Shown piece after piece: positions 7,218-12,858 of a stretch of 20,289 nucleotides of DNA (position 1 is the first letter of the stretch; each line of letters begins with the position of its first letter). Source of the stretch: an uncultured Eubacteriales bacterium (GTDB lineage Bacteria > Bacillota > Clostridia > Oscillospirales > Butyricicoccaceae); assembly GCA_949740695.1 (NCBI GenBank), contig CATJIY010000182.1, forward strand, positions 1 to 20,289. Reading direction: 5' to 3'. The notes under the pieces were generated by a model, which made no database searches, had not been told where the DNA came from, and worked only from the letters and a program-made list of their open reading frames with translations. Both the position numbers and the translations under genes were made by a program.

Positions 7218-8114
7218 TTATGGCAAGGTTACTTCATAGGCGTCCAGAATAGACTGGTCGATGCCCATACGGACGGTGAGCTGGGGGTCCACGATCTGGC
7301 AGACGCTCAAATCTCCCGCCAAACTCAAGAGCATGGCGCAGTCGTAAACATCCATGGGGGTGACCTGCTGAAGAAATTTCAGCATAGCCCGGCTGGCCAT
7401 CCGGCTGGCCTGGTCCAGCGTGTTGGCGCTTTGAATGGAGTAAAATTTTCCACGGCAAGATAATGCGGGGGTGGGCATAGGGTAATTTTTAATCACATCT
7501 ACCGTAACGGTGACTTTACCTCCGGTTTCCAGGCCGCAGATCATTACCTCGCCGTCTCCCATTAAAGCGTGAAGATCGCCCATGGAAAGCAAAGCCCCCG
7601 GCACGTTTACCGGCAAATATAGGGTAGAGCCGGCCACAATCTTATTGCAGTCCATATTTCCCCCGTGACTCCCCGGCGTATGGGTCATGACGGTATCCGT
7701 GTGGGGAGCGGTGCCAATGACCCCGATCATGGTGTCGATTTTCAGCTTGATTTTATCGGTAAACTGGATGTACTCCCCAGTGGTGTCAAACTGCCGCACT
7801 TTACGGGTTTTCACCAAATCGTTGAAAGCTCCGCCTGAGACGCTGGCCCGCATCAATCCGGTAGGATTGATAGCGATGCGATCAATGTGAACTTTTAAAA
7901 CGTCTCCCGGCTGGGCGCCCTCAATATAAAGCGGCCCGGTGGCTGGGTTTTCCAGAGCCTTTTCCGGCTCGATAACGGCTCCGTCCCCCATCAGACGATC
8001 GTCATAGCAATCCCGCGTTTCAAAAATCACCGTTTCCCCACTGGTACACCGGGCTGCCGGAGGATTGTGGGGGCTAAGGTTGTTGGTAACCGTTTGCTTG
8101 GTGAGAATGAGCAT
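7218..8114 (-). CDS. Acetamidase/formamidase family amidohydrolase
   Basis: The 298-aa protein has the typical length and opening of the FmdA/AmdA family (SPHNPPAARCTSGETVIFETRDCYDD region), which hydrolyses short aliphatic amides such as acetamide and formamide to acid plus ammonia in the cytoplasm. Further family-like segments are GPLYIEGAQPGDVLKVHI, the glycine-rich TPGSHGGNMDCNKI, and LYLPVNVPGALLSMGDLHALMGDGE, the conserved metal-site region. No signal peptide is seen. It starts 3 nt after the thioesterase stop codon, with its ribosome binding site AAGGAGA inside the end of that gene, so the two are co-transcribed and probably co-translated. Substrate specificity cannot be read from sequence. 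The tight link to an acyl-CoA thioesterase suggests a shared small-acid or amide metabolism. Confidence 0.88.
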   Translation of the reverse strand: MLILTKQTVTNNLSPHNPPAARCTSGETVIFETRDCYDDRLMGDGAVIEPEKALENPATGPLYIEGAQPGDVLKVHIDRIAINPTGLMRASVSGGAFNDLVKTRKVRQFDTTGEYIQFTDKIKLKIDTMIGVIGTAPHTDTVMTHTPGSHGGNMDCNKIVAGSTLYLPVNVPGALLSMGDLHALMGDGEVMICGLETGGKVTVTVDVIKNYPMPTPALSCRGKFYSIQSANTLDQASRMASRAMLKFLQQVTPMDVYDCAMLLSLAGDLSVCQIVDPQLTVRMGIDQSILDAYEVTLP

Positions 8115-8117
8115 GAT

Positions 8118-8507
8118 TTAGTCTCCTTTTTTCTGGTCGCATTTTTCCTGGAAACGCGCACTGTCCACGATAAACCGGTGGTGGCTTCCCCAACCGATCA
8201 TACCTGAGTTGTCGGACGCCTCCACCATAAAGTTTAGCTTTCGTCCGTCAATTTCCTCCAAACGGCAGAGGATGGTTACTTGCGCGCCTACCGGCGTGGG
8301 AGACTCATGACGGATGTCCAGCTGGGTCCCCACGGTGCTCTGCCCCGGCTCCAGTTGGCTTTGGACCAACTCTAGACAACATTCCTCCATCCAGGCAATC
8401 ATGACCGGGGTAGCCAGCACCTCCAGCAGGCCGCTTTTCATAGAAGCGGCGCTCATCTCAGGCCGCACGGTACGGATCATTTCTCGGGTCATTCCGATTT
8501 CCAGCAT
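8118..8507 (-). CDS. FlK-like hotdog-fold acyl-CoA thioesterase
   Basis: This 129-aa protein fits the single-domain hotdog thioesterases related to fluoroacetyl-CoA thioesterase FlK. The family catalytic triad Thr/Glu/His can be placed: T in LEVLATPVMI, E in AWMEECCLEL, and H in DIRHESPTPVG. The C-terminal GMIGWGSHHRFIVD strand is also characteristic. Such enzymes hydrolyse the CoA thioester of a small acyl group; in FlK this detoxifies fluoroacetyl-CoA. In gut Clostridia many members have unknown natural substrates. GAGAAGGAGA supplies the ribosome binding site 6-7 nt upstream of the ATG. It sits 53 nt downstream of mgtE with no terminator between them, and 3 nt upstream of the acetamidase gene. 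Confidence 0.82.
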   Translation of the reverse strand: MLEIGMTREMIRTVRPEMSAASMKSGLLEVLATPVMIAWMEECCLELVQSQLEPGQSTVGTQLDIRHESPTPVGAQVTILCRLEEIDGRKLNFMVEASDNSGMIGWGSHHRFIVDSARFQEKCDQKKGD

Positions 8508-8560
8508 AGCAATTCTCCTTCTCTATATTGTTTGAGTTTGATCTTTTAGGAAGTTGGACG

Positions 8561-9952
8561 TCACAGCCCCAACAGCAGGGCGGCAATCTGAAAATACAAC
8601 AATAGGGATAGCGCGTCTACGATGGTAGTGATGAAGGGCGAGGCCATCACCGCCGGATCAAAGCCCAGCCGTTTCGCCAGCATAGGCAGGCTGGAACCCA
8701 CCAGCTTTGCCAAAATCACGGTAAGCGTTAGCGTACTGCAGACCACTGCGGCCACGCCAATGGTAATCGAGGGGTTGCCCATCAGCCAGCCGTCCACCAG
8801 CAGAATCTTAACAAAGGCCGCTGCGGCCAGCACACCCCCGCACAGTAAGGAAATGCGCAGCTCCTTCCACAAGACCTTTCCCACATCCCGTAAGGCAATC
8901 TCTCCCAAGCTCATGCCCCGGATGACAGTGACCGACGCCTGAGAGCCACAGTTGCCTCCGGTATCCATCAGCATAGGGATAAATGCGATAAGGGCCGCTT
9001 GGGCGGCCAGCGCCTGCTCAAACCCGCTAATAATCATTCCGGTAAACGTGGCCGATACCATCAAGAGCAGTAGCCAAGGGATGCGCTGCTTCCAGATCTC
9101 CAGAGTTTTTGCCCGCAGATAAGGGTGCTCGGAAGGCGTAATGGCCGCCATTTTTTCCATATCTTCGGTGGCTTCCTCCTGCAAAACGTCCATAGCGTCG
9201 TCTACGGTAACGATGCCAACCAGCCGGTGCTCCTTGTCCCCTACCGGCAAGGCGTTGAAGCCATAGCGGGCAAACCGGTTGGCTACATCCTCCCGGTCAT
9301 CCAGAGTGGAGACTGAGATAACATGGGTTTCCATCATATCCCGCAAGACTTTTTCCGGGTGGGCCAGCAACAGCTCCCGAACGGTGACCAGCCCCAGCAG
9401 CTTGCGGGTTGGACCCACGATATAGCAGATATAGATCGTCTCCTTGTCCACGCCAGTACGGCGGATACGGTCAAATGCCTGGGCTACTGTCATCCCTGGC
9501 TGAAGCTCCACGTATTCCGTGGTCATGATAGAACCGGCGCTGTCTTCCGGGTAGTTAAGCACTTGGTTGATGGCCGCCCGGGTGCCGCTGTCCACATTTT
9601 GCAAAATACGCTTTACCATGTTGGCGGGTAGTTCTTCGATCAGGTCTACCGTATCATCCAAAAACAAGTCGTCCAGCAGAGCGGAAAGTTCCCGGTCGGA
9701 AAAACCGTTAATCAGTTGGGATTGCAACTGAGGGTCCAAATCGGCAAAGGTTTCGGTGGCCTGATCTTTGGGCAGCAGGCGAAAACAGCAAAGCAATTCC
9801 TCGCTGGTAAGGGCTTCCTCCTCCAGCAGCTCTTCTAAATATTCGGCTATGTCGGCGGCGTTTAGACTTTCCAGATATTTTTGCAGAGCAAAAAACTGCT
9901 TGCCGCTGAGCAGGGTACGGATTTTTTCAATGATTGGATTGGTCTGTTCCAT
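8561..9952 (-). CDS. mgtE: Magnesium transporter MgtE
   Basis: MgtE is a Mg2+-gated inner-membrane channel for magnesium uptake. From the ATG at 9952 it is 463 aa, close to the usual ~450. This start is preferred over an in-frame ATG 69 nt upstream because AAAGGAGG lies 8 nt before it. Domains in order: an N-terminal helical bundle with DLIEELPANMVKRIL, two CBS domains (around EYVELQPGMTVAQAF and MMETHVISVSTLDD) that sense intracellular Mg2+, a connecting helix, and five membrane helices with the pore signature PMLMDTGGNCGSQASVTVIRG, whose Asp lines the ion site. No M-box riboswitch is recognisable upstream; instead the leader of about 270 nt holds a small ORF (10068-10178) and hairpins. The gene may be co-transcribed with the two genes after it. 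Confidence 0.97.
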   Translation of the reverse strand: MEQTNPIIEKIRTLLSGKQFFALQKYLESLNAADIAEYLEELLEEEALTSEELLCCFRLLPKDQATETFADLDPQLQSQLINGFSDRELSALLDDLFLDDTVDLIEELPANMVKRILQNVDSGTRAAINQVLNYPEDSAGSIMTTEYVELQPGMTVAQAFDRIRRTGVDKETIYICYIVGPTRKLLGLVTVRELLLAHPEKVLRDMMETHVISVSTLDDREDVANRFARYGFNALPVGDKEHRLVGIVTVDDAMDVLQEEATEDMEKMAAITPSEHPYLRAKTLEIWKQRIPWLLLLMVSATFTGMIISGFEQALAAQAALIAFIPMLMDTGGNCGSQASVTVIRGMSLGEIALRDVGKVLWKELRISLLCGGVLAAAAFVKILLVDGWLMGNPSITIGVAAVVCSTLTLTVILAKLVGSSLPMLAKRLGFDPAVMASPFITTIVDALSLLLYFQIAALLLGL

Positions 9953-9972
9953 TGGTCGCTCCTCCTTTAACC

Positions 9973-9995
9973 GGGAAAAGGGCGTGGCTTTTCCC
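9973..9995 (-). promoter_or_regulatory. Hairpin next to the mgtE ribosome binding site
   Basis: GGGAAAAG and CTTTTCCC form a perfect 8-bp stem with a 7-nt loop. In mgtE mRNA it ends 4 nt before the AAAGGAGG ribosome binding site (9968-9961). There is no T tract, so it is more likely an mRNA structural element than a terminator. A role in controlling translation is inferred from position. Confidence 0.4.
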
Positions 9996-10067
9996 AAAAT
10001 GTACTTTGGAAGCGCGGACAATGGCCCCGAAAAAGATTCCTCAGCAGGTCTTATTCAGTAATGCGAA

Positions 10068-10178
10068 TCATCTCCAGCGCTGGCGAACTTCCGCAAAAGA
10101 CGCATGGAAAGCCTTTTGCCAACGATGGCGTGGAATCCCAGATGGGGGCCGTATGCCGCTAGTACTTCCAGCGTCCAT
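10068..10178 (-). CDS. 36-aa upstream ORF in the mgtE leader
   Basis: Within the predicted mgtE transcript a 36-codon ORF begins with ATG at 10178, preceded by AGAGGTG with 6-nt spacing, and ends 115 nt before mgtE. The product is Arg-rich (IRPPSGIPRHRW in the middle, VRQRWR at the end) with three prolines and no membrane segment. It has no family I recognise. The placement resembles leader peptides that regulate Mg2+ transporters: Salmonella mgtA has a short proline-containing leader ORF, mgtL. That is an analogy, not homology. It may instead be a remnant or a chance ORF. The good ribosome binding site and the lack of an M-box keep it in the list. Confidence 0.42.
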   Translation of the reverse strand: MDAGSTSGIRPPSGIPRHRWQKAFHASFAEVRQRWR

Positions 10179-10205
10179 TGCGTTCACCTCTTTTATGGCA
10201 GGATT

Positions 10206-10231
10206 GGCCGCTTGCGCAGCGGTCTTTTTTT
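10206..10231 (+). terminator. Hairpin with T7 tail, ambiguous role
   Basis: GGCCGCT (10206-10212) and AGCGGTC (10218-10224) pair over 7 bp, one of them G-U, around a 5-nt loop and are followed by seven T residues on the plus strand. That is a valid plus-strand terminator shape, but no plus-strand gene ends here. On the minus strand the same bases form a hairpin at the very 5' end of the predicted mgtE mRNA. It may block antisense transcription into the divergent region or protect the mgtE 5' end. Confidence 0.4.
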
Positions 10232-10260
10232 ATTTTATGCCCCCGACAGGGCTGCGTCAA
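10232..10260 (-). promoter_or_regulatory. Promoter for mgtE and its leader ORF
   Basis: On the minus strand TTGACG (10260-10255) and TAAAAT (10237-10232) are separated by exactly 17 bp, a good SigA-type promoter. Transcription would start near 10225, giving a leader of about 270 nt before mgtE. It sits directly downstream of the terminator of the small membrane-protein gene, so mgtE is independently transcribed. Confidence 0.65.
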
Positions 10261-10270
10261 GAGGATTTTT

Positions 10271-10329
10271 CTGTTTTCTTCAAAAGAAAGAGAAGCCTTT
10301 GGTCAAAGGCTTCTCCTTTTCGAAAACAG
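10271..10329 (-). terminator. Long terminator hairpin after the 57-aa protein gene
   Basis: The core arms GAGAAGCCTTTG (10290-10301) and CAAAGGCTTCTC (10304-10315) pair perfectly over 12 bp. Flanking AAAAG/CTTTT and CTGTTTTC/GAAAACAG can extend the structure to 59 nt with small bulges. Read on the minus strand the core is followed by TTTCTTTT, a convincing U-rich tail. It lies about 40 nt after the 57-aa ORF and marks the end of that transcript. Confidence 0.75.
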
Positions 10330-10370
10330 ACTGGAAAATTTGGAGCGTATCGCCTGGTAAGCTTTTCCCA

Positions 10371-10544
10371 TCAACGGCAGAAACAAAACCGAAAAAACGC
10401 AAAATATATGGGTCCGCCGCACAGGGGACACTGGGTTTTTCCCACGCCGGCCAGCCAGACCGATAAAACGATGATCAGATAGAGCAGCGCACCCCGCGCC
10501 GCCCAGCCCGCCAACCGGCGGTGAAAAGGGTGCTTTTGGTACAT
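10371..10544 (-). CDS. 57-aa single-pass membrane protein with Cys-rich tail
   Basis: This ORF starts 4 nt after a perfect AGGAGG and has its own promoter (10635-10663) and terminator (10271-10329), so it is a complete transcription unit. The protein has a basic N-terminus (KHPFHRR), one hydrophobic helix GALLYLIIVLSVWLAGVG (residues 18-35), then QCPLCGGP, a zinc-knuckle-like CxxC, and a hydrophobic, Cys-rich end FFRFCFCR. The four cysteines (39, 42, 54, 56) could bind one metal ion or form disulfides. By the positive-inside rule the N-terminus is probably cytoplasmic and the Cys tail outside, but this is uncertain. I do not recognise the family. The divergent XRE gene probably controls it. 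It could be a stress peptide, a toxin-like membrane peptide, or a metal-responsive protein. Confidence 0.62.
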   Translation of the reverse strand: MYQKHPFHRRLAGWAARGALLYLIIVLSVWLAGVGKTQCPLCGGPIYFAFFRFCFCR

Positions 10545-10634
10545 AAATCCTCCTGTATGGGTAGGTCCTGCCGGAAAAGCAAAAAATATCTAAGGCGAAT
10601 GAAACGTTGCGGCTTTATAAAATTGGTTTTTCAC

Positions 10635-10663
10635 AGTATAAAACAATTTGTTTTAGAAATCAA
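10635..10663 (-). promoter_or_regulatory. Promoter for the 57-aa membrane protein gene
   Basis: On the minus strand TTGATT (10663-10658) and TATACT (10640-10635) are spaced by exactly 17 bp. The first operator-like repeat (10638-10656) lies inside the promoter between the two hexamers, so a bound repressor would block RNA polymerase. The predicted leader is about 84 nt. Confidence 0.65.
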
Positions 10664-10681
10664 TATAACAAATCGTTTTAG
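10638..10681. promoter_or_regulatory. Twin operator-like direct repeats between divergent genes
   Basis: Two 19-bp copies, 10638-10656 and 10663-10681, share 16 of 19 bases (consensus ATAwAACAAwTyGTTTTAG) and start 25 bp apart. The first copy contains a perfect inverted repeat AAAACA-ATT-TGTTTT. Copy 1 lies inside the minus-strand promoter; copy 2 ends just before the plus-strand -10 TATACT (10683-10688). This layout fits binding of the XRE protein encoded at 10734-10967 to repress both directions. Confidence 0.65.
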
Positions 10682-10682
10682 C

Positions 10683-10688
10683 TATACT
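10683..10688 (+). promoter_or_regulatory. -10 element for the XRE regulator gene
   Basis: TATACT lies directly after the second operator repeat. A good -35 hexamer is not visible 16-18 bp upstream, so the promoter looks weak, as is common for autorepressed regulators. Predicted leader is about 40 nt. Confidence 0.45.
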
Positions 10689-10733
10689 TTTCTAAAGACG
10701 CTTACCAGCAGAAAACAGAAGGGAAGTACAGCC

Positions 10734-10967
10734 ATGTATCAGCGAATTCGGGATCTGCGGGAGGACCATGATCTACGGCAAAAAGACCTGGCCGCCTACC
10801 TTCGGTGCAGTCAAGTCTGTTATTCTAATTATGAAACCGGTAAGCGGGACCTGCCTACCGAGGTGTTGATTCGGCTGGCGGCTTTTTACGCCACAAGTAC
10901 CGACTATCTTTTGGGCTTGACCGATCAAAAGAAACCCTATCCTCAGGGACTTGCCCGCCGGCTTTGA
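10734..10967 (+). CDS. XRE-family transcriptional regulator (stand-alone HTH)
   Basis: Start ATG at 10734 is chosen because GAAGGGAAG precedes it by about 9 nt and the protein then begins at the first helix of the domain; a longer in-frame ORF from 10521 would cross the promoter and operators. The 77-aa product is almost only a Cro/CI helix-turn-helix: RIRDLREDHDLRQKDLA, LRCSQVCYSNYETGKRDLP (helices 2-4), then LIRLAAFYATSTDYLLGLTD, the standard ending of SinR/Xre-type domains. There is no sensory or multimerisation domain, so it probably acts as a dimer. It is divergent from the 57-aa membrane protein gene with two 19-bp repeats between them, so it likely represses both. It ends in a bidirectional terminator facing copZ. 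The signal it responds to is unknown. Confidence 0.88.
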   Translation: MYQRIRDLREDHDLRQKDLAAYLRCSQVCYSNYETGKRDLPTEVLIRLAAFYATSTDYLLGLTDQKKPYPQGLARRL

Positions 10968-10975
10968 GAAAAAAT

Positions 10976-10995
10976 GCCCCTCCAAAAGGAGGGGC
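10976..10995. terminator. Bidirectional terminator between XRE gene and copZ
   Basis: GCCCCTCC (10976-10983) and GGAGGGGC (10988-10995) form a perfect 8-bp stem with an AAAA loop. On the minus strand it is followed by ATTTTTT, a strong tail for copZ; on the plus strand the tail GGGCTTTGTT is weaker but serves the XRE gene. Confidence 0.8.
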
Positions 10996-11015
10996 GGGCT
11001 TTGTTGGGAGGGGGA

Positions 11016-11219
11016 TTACGCCATCTGAGCCTGATAGCCAGCGCCAGTGACGGCGGCGATCAAAGCAGCGTCTTCTACCGACTGAGATAGGGTAACCACT
11101 GCTTTTCCTTCTTCCAATCGAACGTCAGCCGCCACGCCGGGCAAAGCTTCTAGCGCTTTTTTTACGTGGGCCACGCAATGTTGGCACATCATGCCTTGAA
11201 TCTGAATGGTTTTAGTCAT
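11016..11219 (-). CDS. copZ: CopZ-like copper chaperone (HMA domain)
   Basis: A 67-aa single heavy-metal-associated domain. The metal-binding loop GMMCQHC (residues 9-15) is followed by VAHVKKALEALPGV, and the end carries the typical GAGYQAQ. Such proteins carry Cu(I) in the cytoplasm to CopA-type pumps. The loop resembles the C-terminal domain of the copA product at the start of the window (GMMCLHC), so the two are likely partners though 9 kb apart. AAAGGAG lies about 10 nt before the ATG. The gene is divergent from the DUF2975 gene, with a perfect inverted repeat between the two. A possible -10, TATAGT (11247-11242), lacks a good -35. No copper-sensing regulator (CsoR or CopY) is encoded in the window. 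Confidence 0.9.
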   Translation of the reverse strand: MTKTIQIQGMMCQHCVAHVKKALEALPGVAADVRLEEGKAVVTLSQSVEDAALIAAVTGAGYQAQMA

Positions 11220-11249
11220 CTTTCCTTGCTCCTTTCACTTTACTATAAA

Positions 11250-11286
11250 CAATCTATTTTTAATGAAAAACATTAAAAATAGATTG
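11250..11286. promoter_or_regulatory. Perfect 16-bp inverted repeat between copZ and the DUF2975 gene
   Basis: CAATCTATTTTTAATG (11250-11265) and CATTAAAAATAGATTG (11271-11286) are exact reverse complements around AAAAA. The right arm runs into the -35 TTGACA of the plus promoter; the left arm ends 3 bp from the minus-strand -10 TATAGT. Its size and position fit an operator for a dimeric or tetrameric repressor acting on both genes. It does not resemble the CopY box (TACAnnTGTA) or a GC-rich CsoR site. Confidence 0.65.
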
Positions 11287-11312
11287 ACAAACATAAAAAT
11301 ACTTGGTATACT
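11284..11312 (+). promoter_or_regulatory. Strong promoter for the DUF2975/YozG-like operon
   Basis: TTGACA (11284-11289), a 17-bp spacer and TGGTATACT with extended -10 (TATACT at 11307-11312) make this one of the best SigA-type promoters in the window. The -35 overlaps the right arm of the 16-bp inverted repeat, so the promoter should be sensitive to a repressor bound there. The start would be near 11319. Confidence 0.8.
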
Positions 11313-11358
11313 AAGCGCAACAGTCTGGACTGTGATTTTTTGACTGGAGGCAAACGCT

Positions 11359-11910
11359 ATGAAACGTATTGAAAAAATTTCTCTAGTGTGTACCAAAGTC
11401 TGCGAGGCGCTTCATTGGGCGCTGGCCGCGTTGCTGTTGTTTTGCTTGGTCATGAACCTGCCGGCGCGATTGCAGGAGATTCCCCCGGAGGTTACGGCTG
11501 AATATGCCGGGCAGGGGTTTTCCCTATACGGACTGGATATGACGCCAGTGGGACCGGACGGCGTCATTCGCTGGGCAGGCTTTTACGAGATATTTTTGGG
11601 CGTCGCCCTGATTTGTGGGATGACCGCCTTGGTTTTTCGACTGGCCAATCAAATCATCCGGCAAAGCAGGGAGGTCAGTCCCTTCTGTCCAGAGAACCGG
11701 GTGCGGATCAAACGGCTGGGCTTATTGGCTATCGCCATTCCGGTGGTAAAAGTCATCACCTCAGTGGCCGTTTCTTTGACAGGCAACGCCAGCGGAGCGA
11801 CCATGTCCCTCCATTTGGATCAACTGTCCTTGGGGCTGGCAGTTTTGTGTCTAACCCAATATTTCGCTCGCGGAGAGGCCCTGGAACGAGATGTGGAAGG
11901 CTTGGTTTGA
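11359..11910 (+). CDS. DUF2975-family four-helix membrane protein
   Basis: 183 aa with four predicted membrane segments: about residues 15-36 (LHWALAALLLFCLVMNL), 74-94 (EIFLGVALICGMTALVF), 117-139 (LGLLAIAIPVVKVITSVAVSL) and 152-170 (LSLGLAVLCLTQYFA). A short loop carries SREVSPFCPENRVRIKRLG, a signature I associate with DUF2975 proteins (SPFxxxNxxRLRxIG). The function of this family is unknown. In Firmicutes it is usually followed by a YozG-type HTH regulator, exactly as here, 39 nt downstream. CTGGAGG precedes the ATG by 8 nt. The gene is the first of the operon driven by the promoter at 11284-11312. Confidence 0.82.
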   Translation: MKRIEKISLVCTKVCEALHWALAALLLFCLVMNLPARLQEIPPEVTAEYAGQGFSLYGLDMTPVGPDGVIRWAGFYEIFLGVALICGMTALVFRLANQIIRQSREVSPFCPENRVRIKRLGLLAIAIPVVKVITSVAVSLTGNASGATMSLHLDQLSLGLAVLCLTQYFARGEALERDVEGLV

Positions 11911-11949
11911 CAGTTGGGCGGCCCTTCTGTCCTCAAAGGAGGTGATGGA

Positions 11950-12204
11950 ATGGGAAGAATCATCTTGCGGCTGGACCGCATGATGGTGGAACGCAAAATC
12001 TCGCTGAATGAGCTGGCCCAGCAGGTGGGCATCTCCAACGTCAATTTATCTAAGATTAAAAATAACCGGGTCACCGCTATCCGATTTTCCACTTTAGCAG
12101 CCATCTGCCAGGTGTTGGACTGCCAGGCGGGAGACATTCTGGAGTTTGAAAAAGAGGAAGGATCCTCCGCTTCCTGGGAAATGGAGCAAAAGCTAAAGCG
12201 GTAG
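11950..12204 (+). CDS. YozG-like small XRE-type HTH regulator
   Basis: 84 aa, with the ATG at 11950 chosen because the near-perfect AAAGGAGGTGAT (11935-11946) sits just before it; an in-frame ATG at 11914 lacks this. The protein is one HTH domain: LRLDRMMVERKISLNELAQ, QVGISNVNLSKIKNNRVTAIRFSTLAAICQVLDCQAGDILEFEKEE. This is the YozG/HTH_26 pattern that accompanies DUF2975 membrane proteins. The two proteins probably form a membrane-linked regulatory pair; which one senses what is not known. It may bind the 16-bp inverted repeat upstream of its operon. The last 12 nt overlap the 3' end of the convergent mtnN gene, with no terminator between. Confidence 0.88.
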   Translation: MGRIILRLDRMMVERKISLNELAQQVGISNVNLSKIKNNRVTAIRFSTLAAICQVLDCQAGDILEFEKEEGSSASWEMEQKLKR

Positions 12205-12858
12205 TTTTTCCACCACTTGGCACAGCAGGTTTGCCGATTTTTCCGAACCGAGTTTTTCAAATTGTTTATAATCCCCATAGGCGCTGCCATCGGCCAAATC
12301 GGAGATACACCGCACTATGGCGAATGGTATTTGATTTACTGCGCACACATGAGCCACCGCCGCGCCTTCCATCTCCACACAAAGAGCGCCATAGTCTCGA
12401 ATAACCCGCTCTTTTTCCTCTTGGGATTCCACAAACAGATCCCCAGTGGCGATACAGCCCAAATGGGCCTCAGGAGCCTGATCCAGTAATAAGGCGGTAA
12501 GCGACGGGTCTGCGGTGAACACCCCGCCGAAGGGCAGACAGCCCCGTTTCACCCGGTCGGTCATATCCCGATAGGTCAGCTCTCTTGCCACCACCAAGTC
12601 TAAATGGTTCAATTTGGGGCTGGCGGCGCCGCCCACGCCAGAATGGAGCACTAGTGAGGGGTGATATTCGCTGATAATCTGTTGGGTGCATTGGGCGGCG
12701 CACACTTTTCCCACTCCGCAGACGGCGGCGATGACCGGATGTCCAGCCAGCGTGCCAATCCAGGCGGAAAGACCGGGCTTTTCCACAGACTGTGGAGATT
12801 CCATGCGGGCGCGAAGCGTTTCCAGCTCCACATCCATGGCGGTAATGATGGCTATCAT
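12193..12858 (-). CDS. mtnN: 5'-methylthioadenosine/S-adenosylhomocysteine nucleosidase
   Basis: The 221-aa enzyme cleaves adenine from methylthioadenosine, S-adenosylhomocysteine and often 5'-deoxyadenosine, clearing by-products of methylation, polyamine synthesis and radical-SAM enzymes. Visible: catalytic E11 in MDVELETL, the nucleoside-binding GVGGAA, ATGDLFV, VEMEGAAVAHVC with the ribose-binding Glu, and RCISDLAD with the catalytic Asp that protonates adenine. Length is slightly short of the ~230 usual but the motifs are complete. AAAGGAGG precedes the start; it lies in the end of the upstream M20D gene, and the ATG overlaps that gene's TGA by 4 nt. Convergent with the YozG-like gene over 12 nt. 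Confidence 0.95.
   Translation of the reverse strand: MIAIITAMDVELETLRARMESPQSVEKPGLSAWIGTLAGHPVIAAVCGVGKVCAAQCTQQIISEYHPSLVLHSGVGGAASPKLNHLDLVVARELTYRDMTDRVKRGCLPFGGVFTADPSLTALLLDQAPEAHLGCIATGDLFVESQEEKERVIRDYGALCVEMEGAAVAHVCAVNQIPFAIVRCISDLADGSAYGDYKQFEKLGSEKSANLLCQVVEKLPL

Noticed and set aside
9953..10225. M-box (ykoK) Mg2+ riboswitch upstream of mgtE
   Set aside because: The typical GUUAGGUGAGGCUCC start and the ACGCCAAUGGGUCA core are not visible. A diverged version cannot be excluded without a covariance-model search.
9934..10482. Plus-strand ORFs of 120-182 codons between mgtE and the XRE gene
   Set aside because: They run antisense across the mgtE start, its leader and the minus-strand terminator at 10271-10329, lack ribosome binding sites and look like no protein family. 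The minus-strand elements explain the region better.
10521..10733. Longer N-terminus for the XRE regulator
   Set aside because: It would extend through the operators and promoter and adds sequence with no domain; the HTH starts right at the 10734 ATG.
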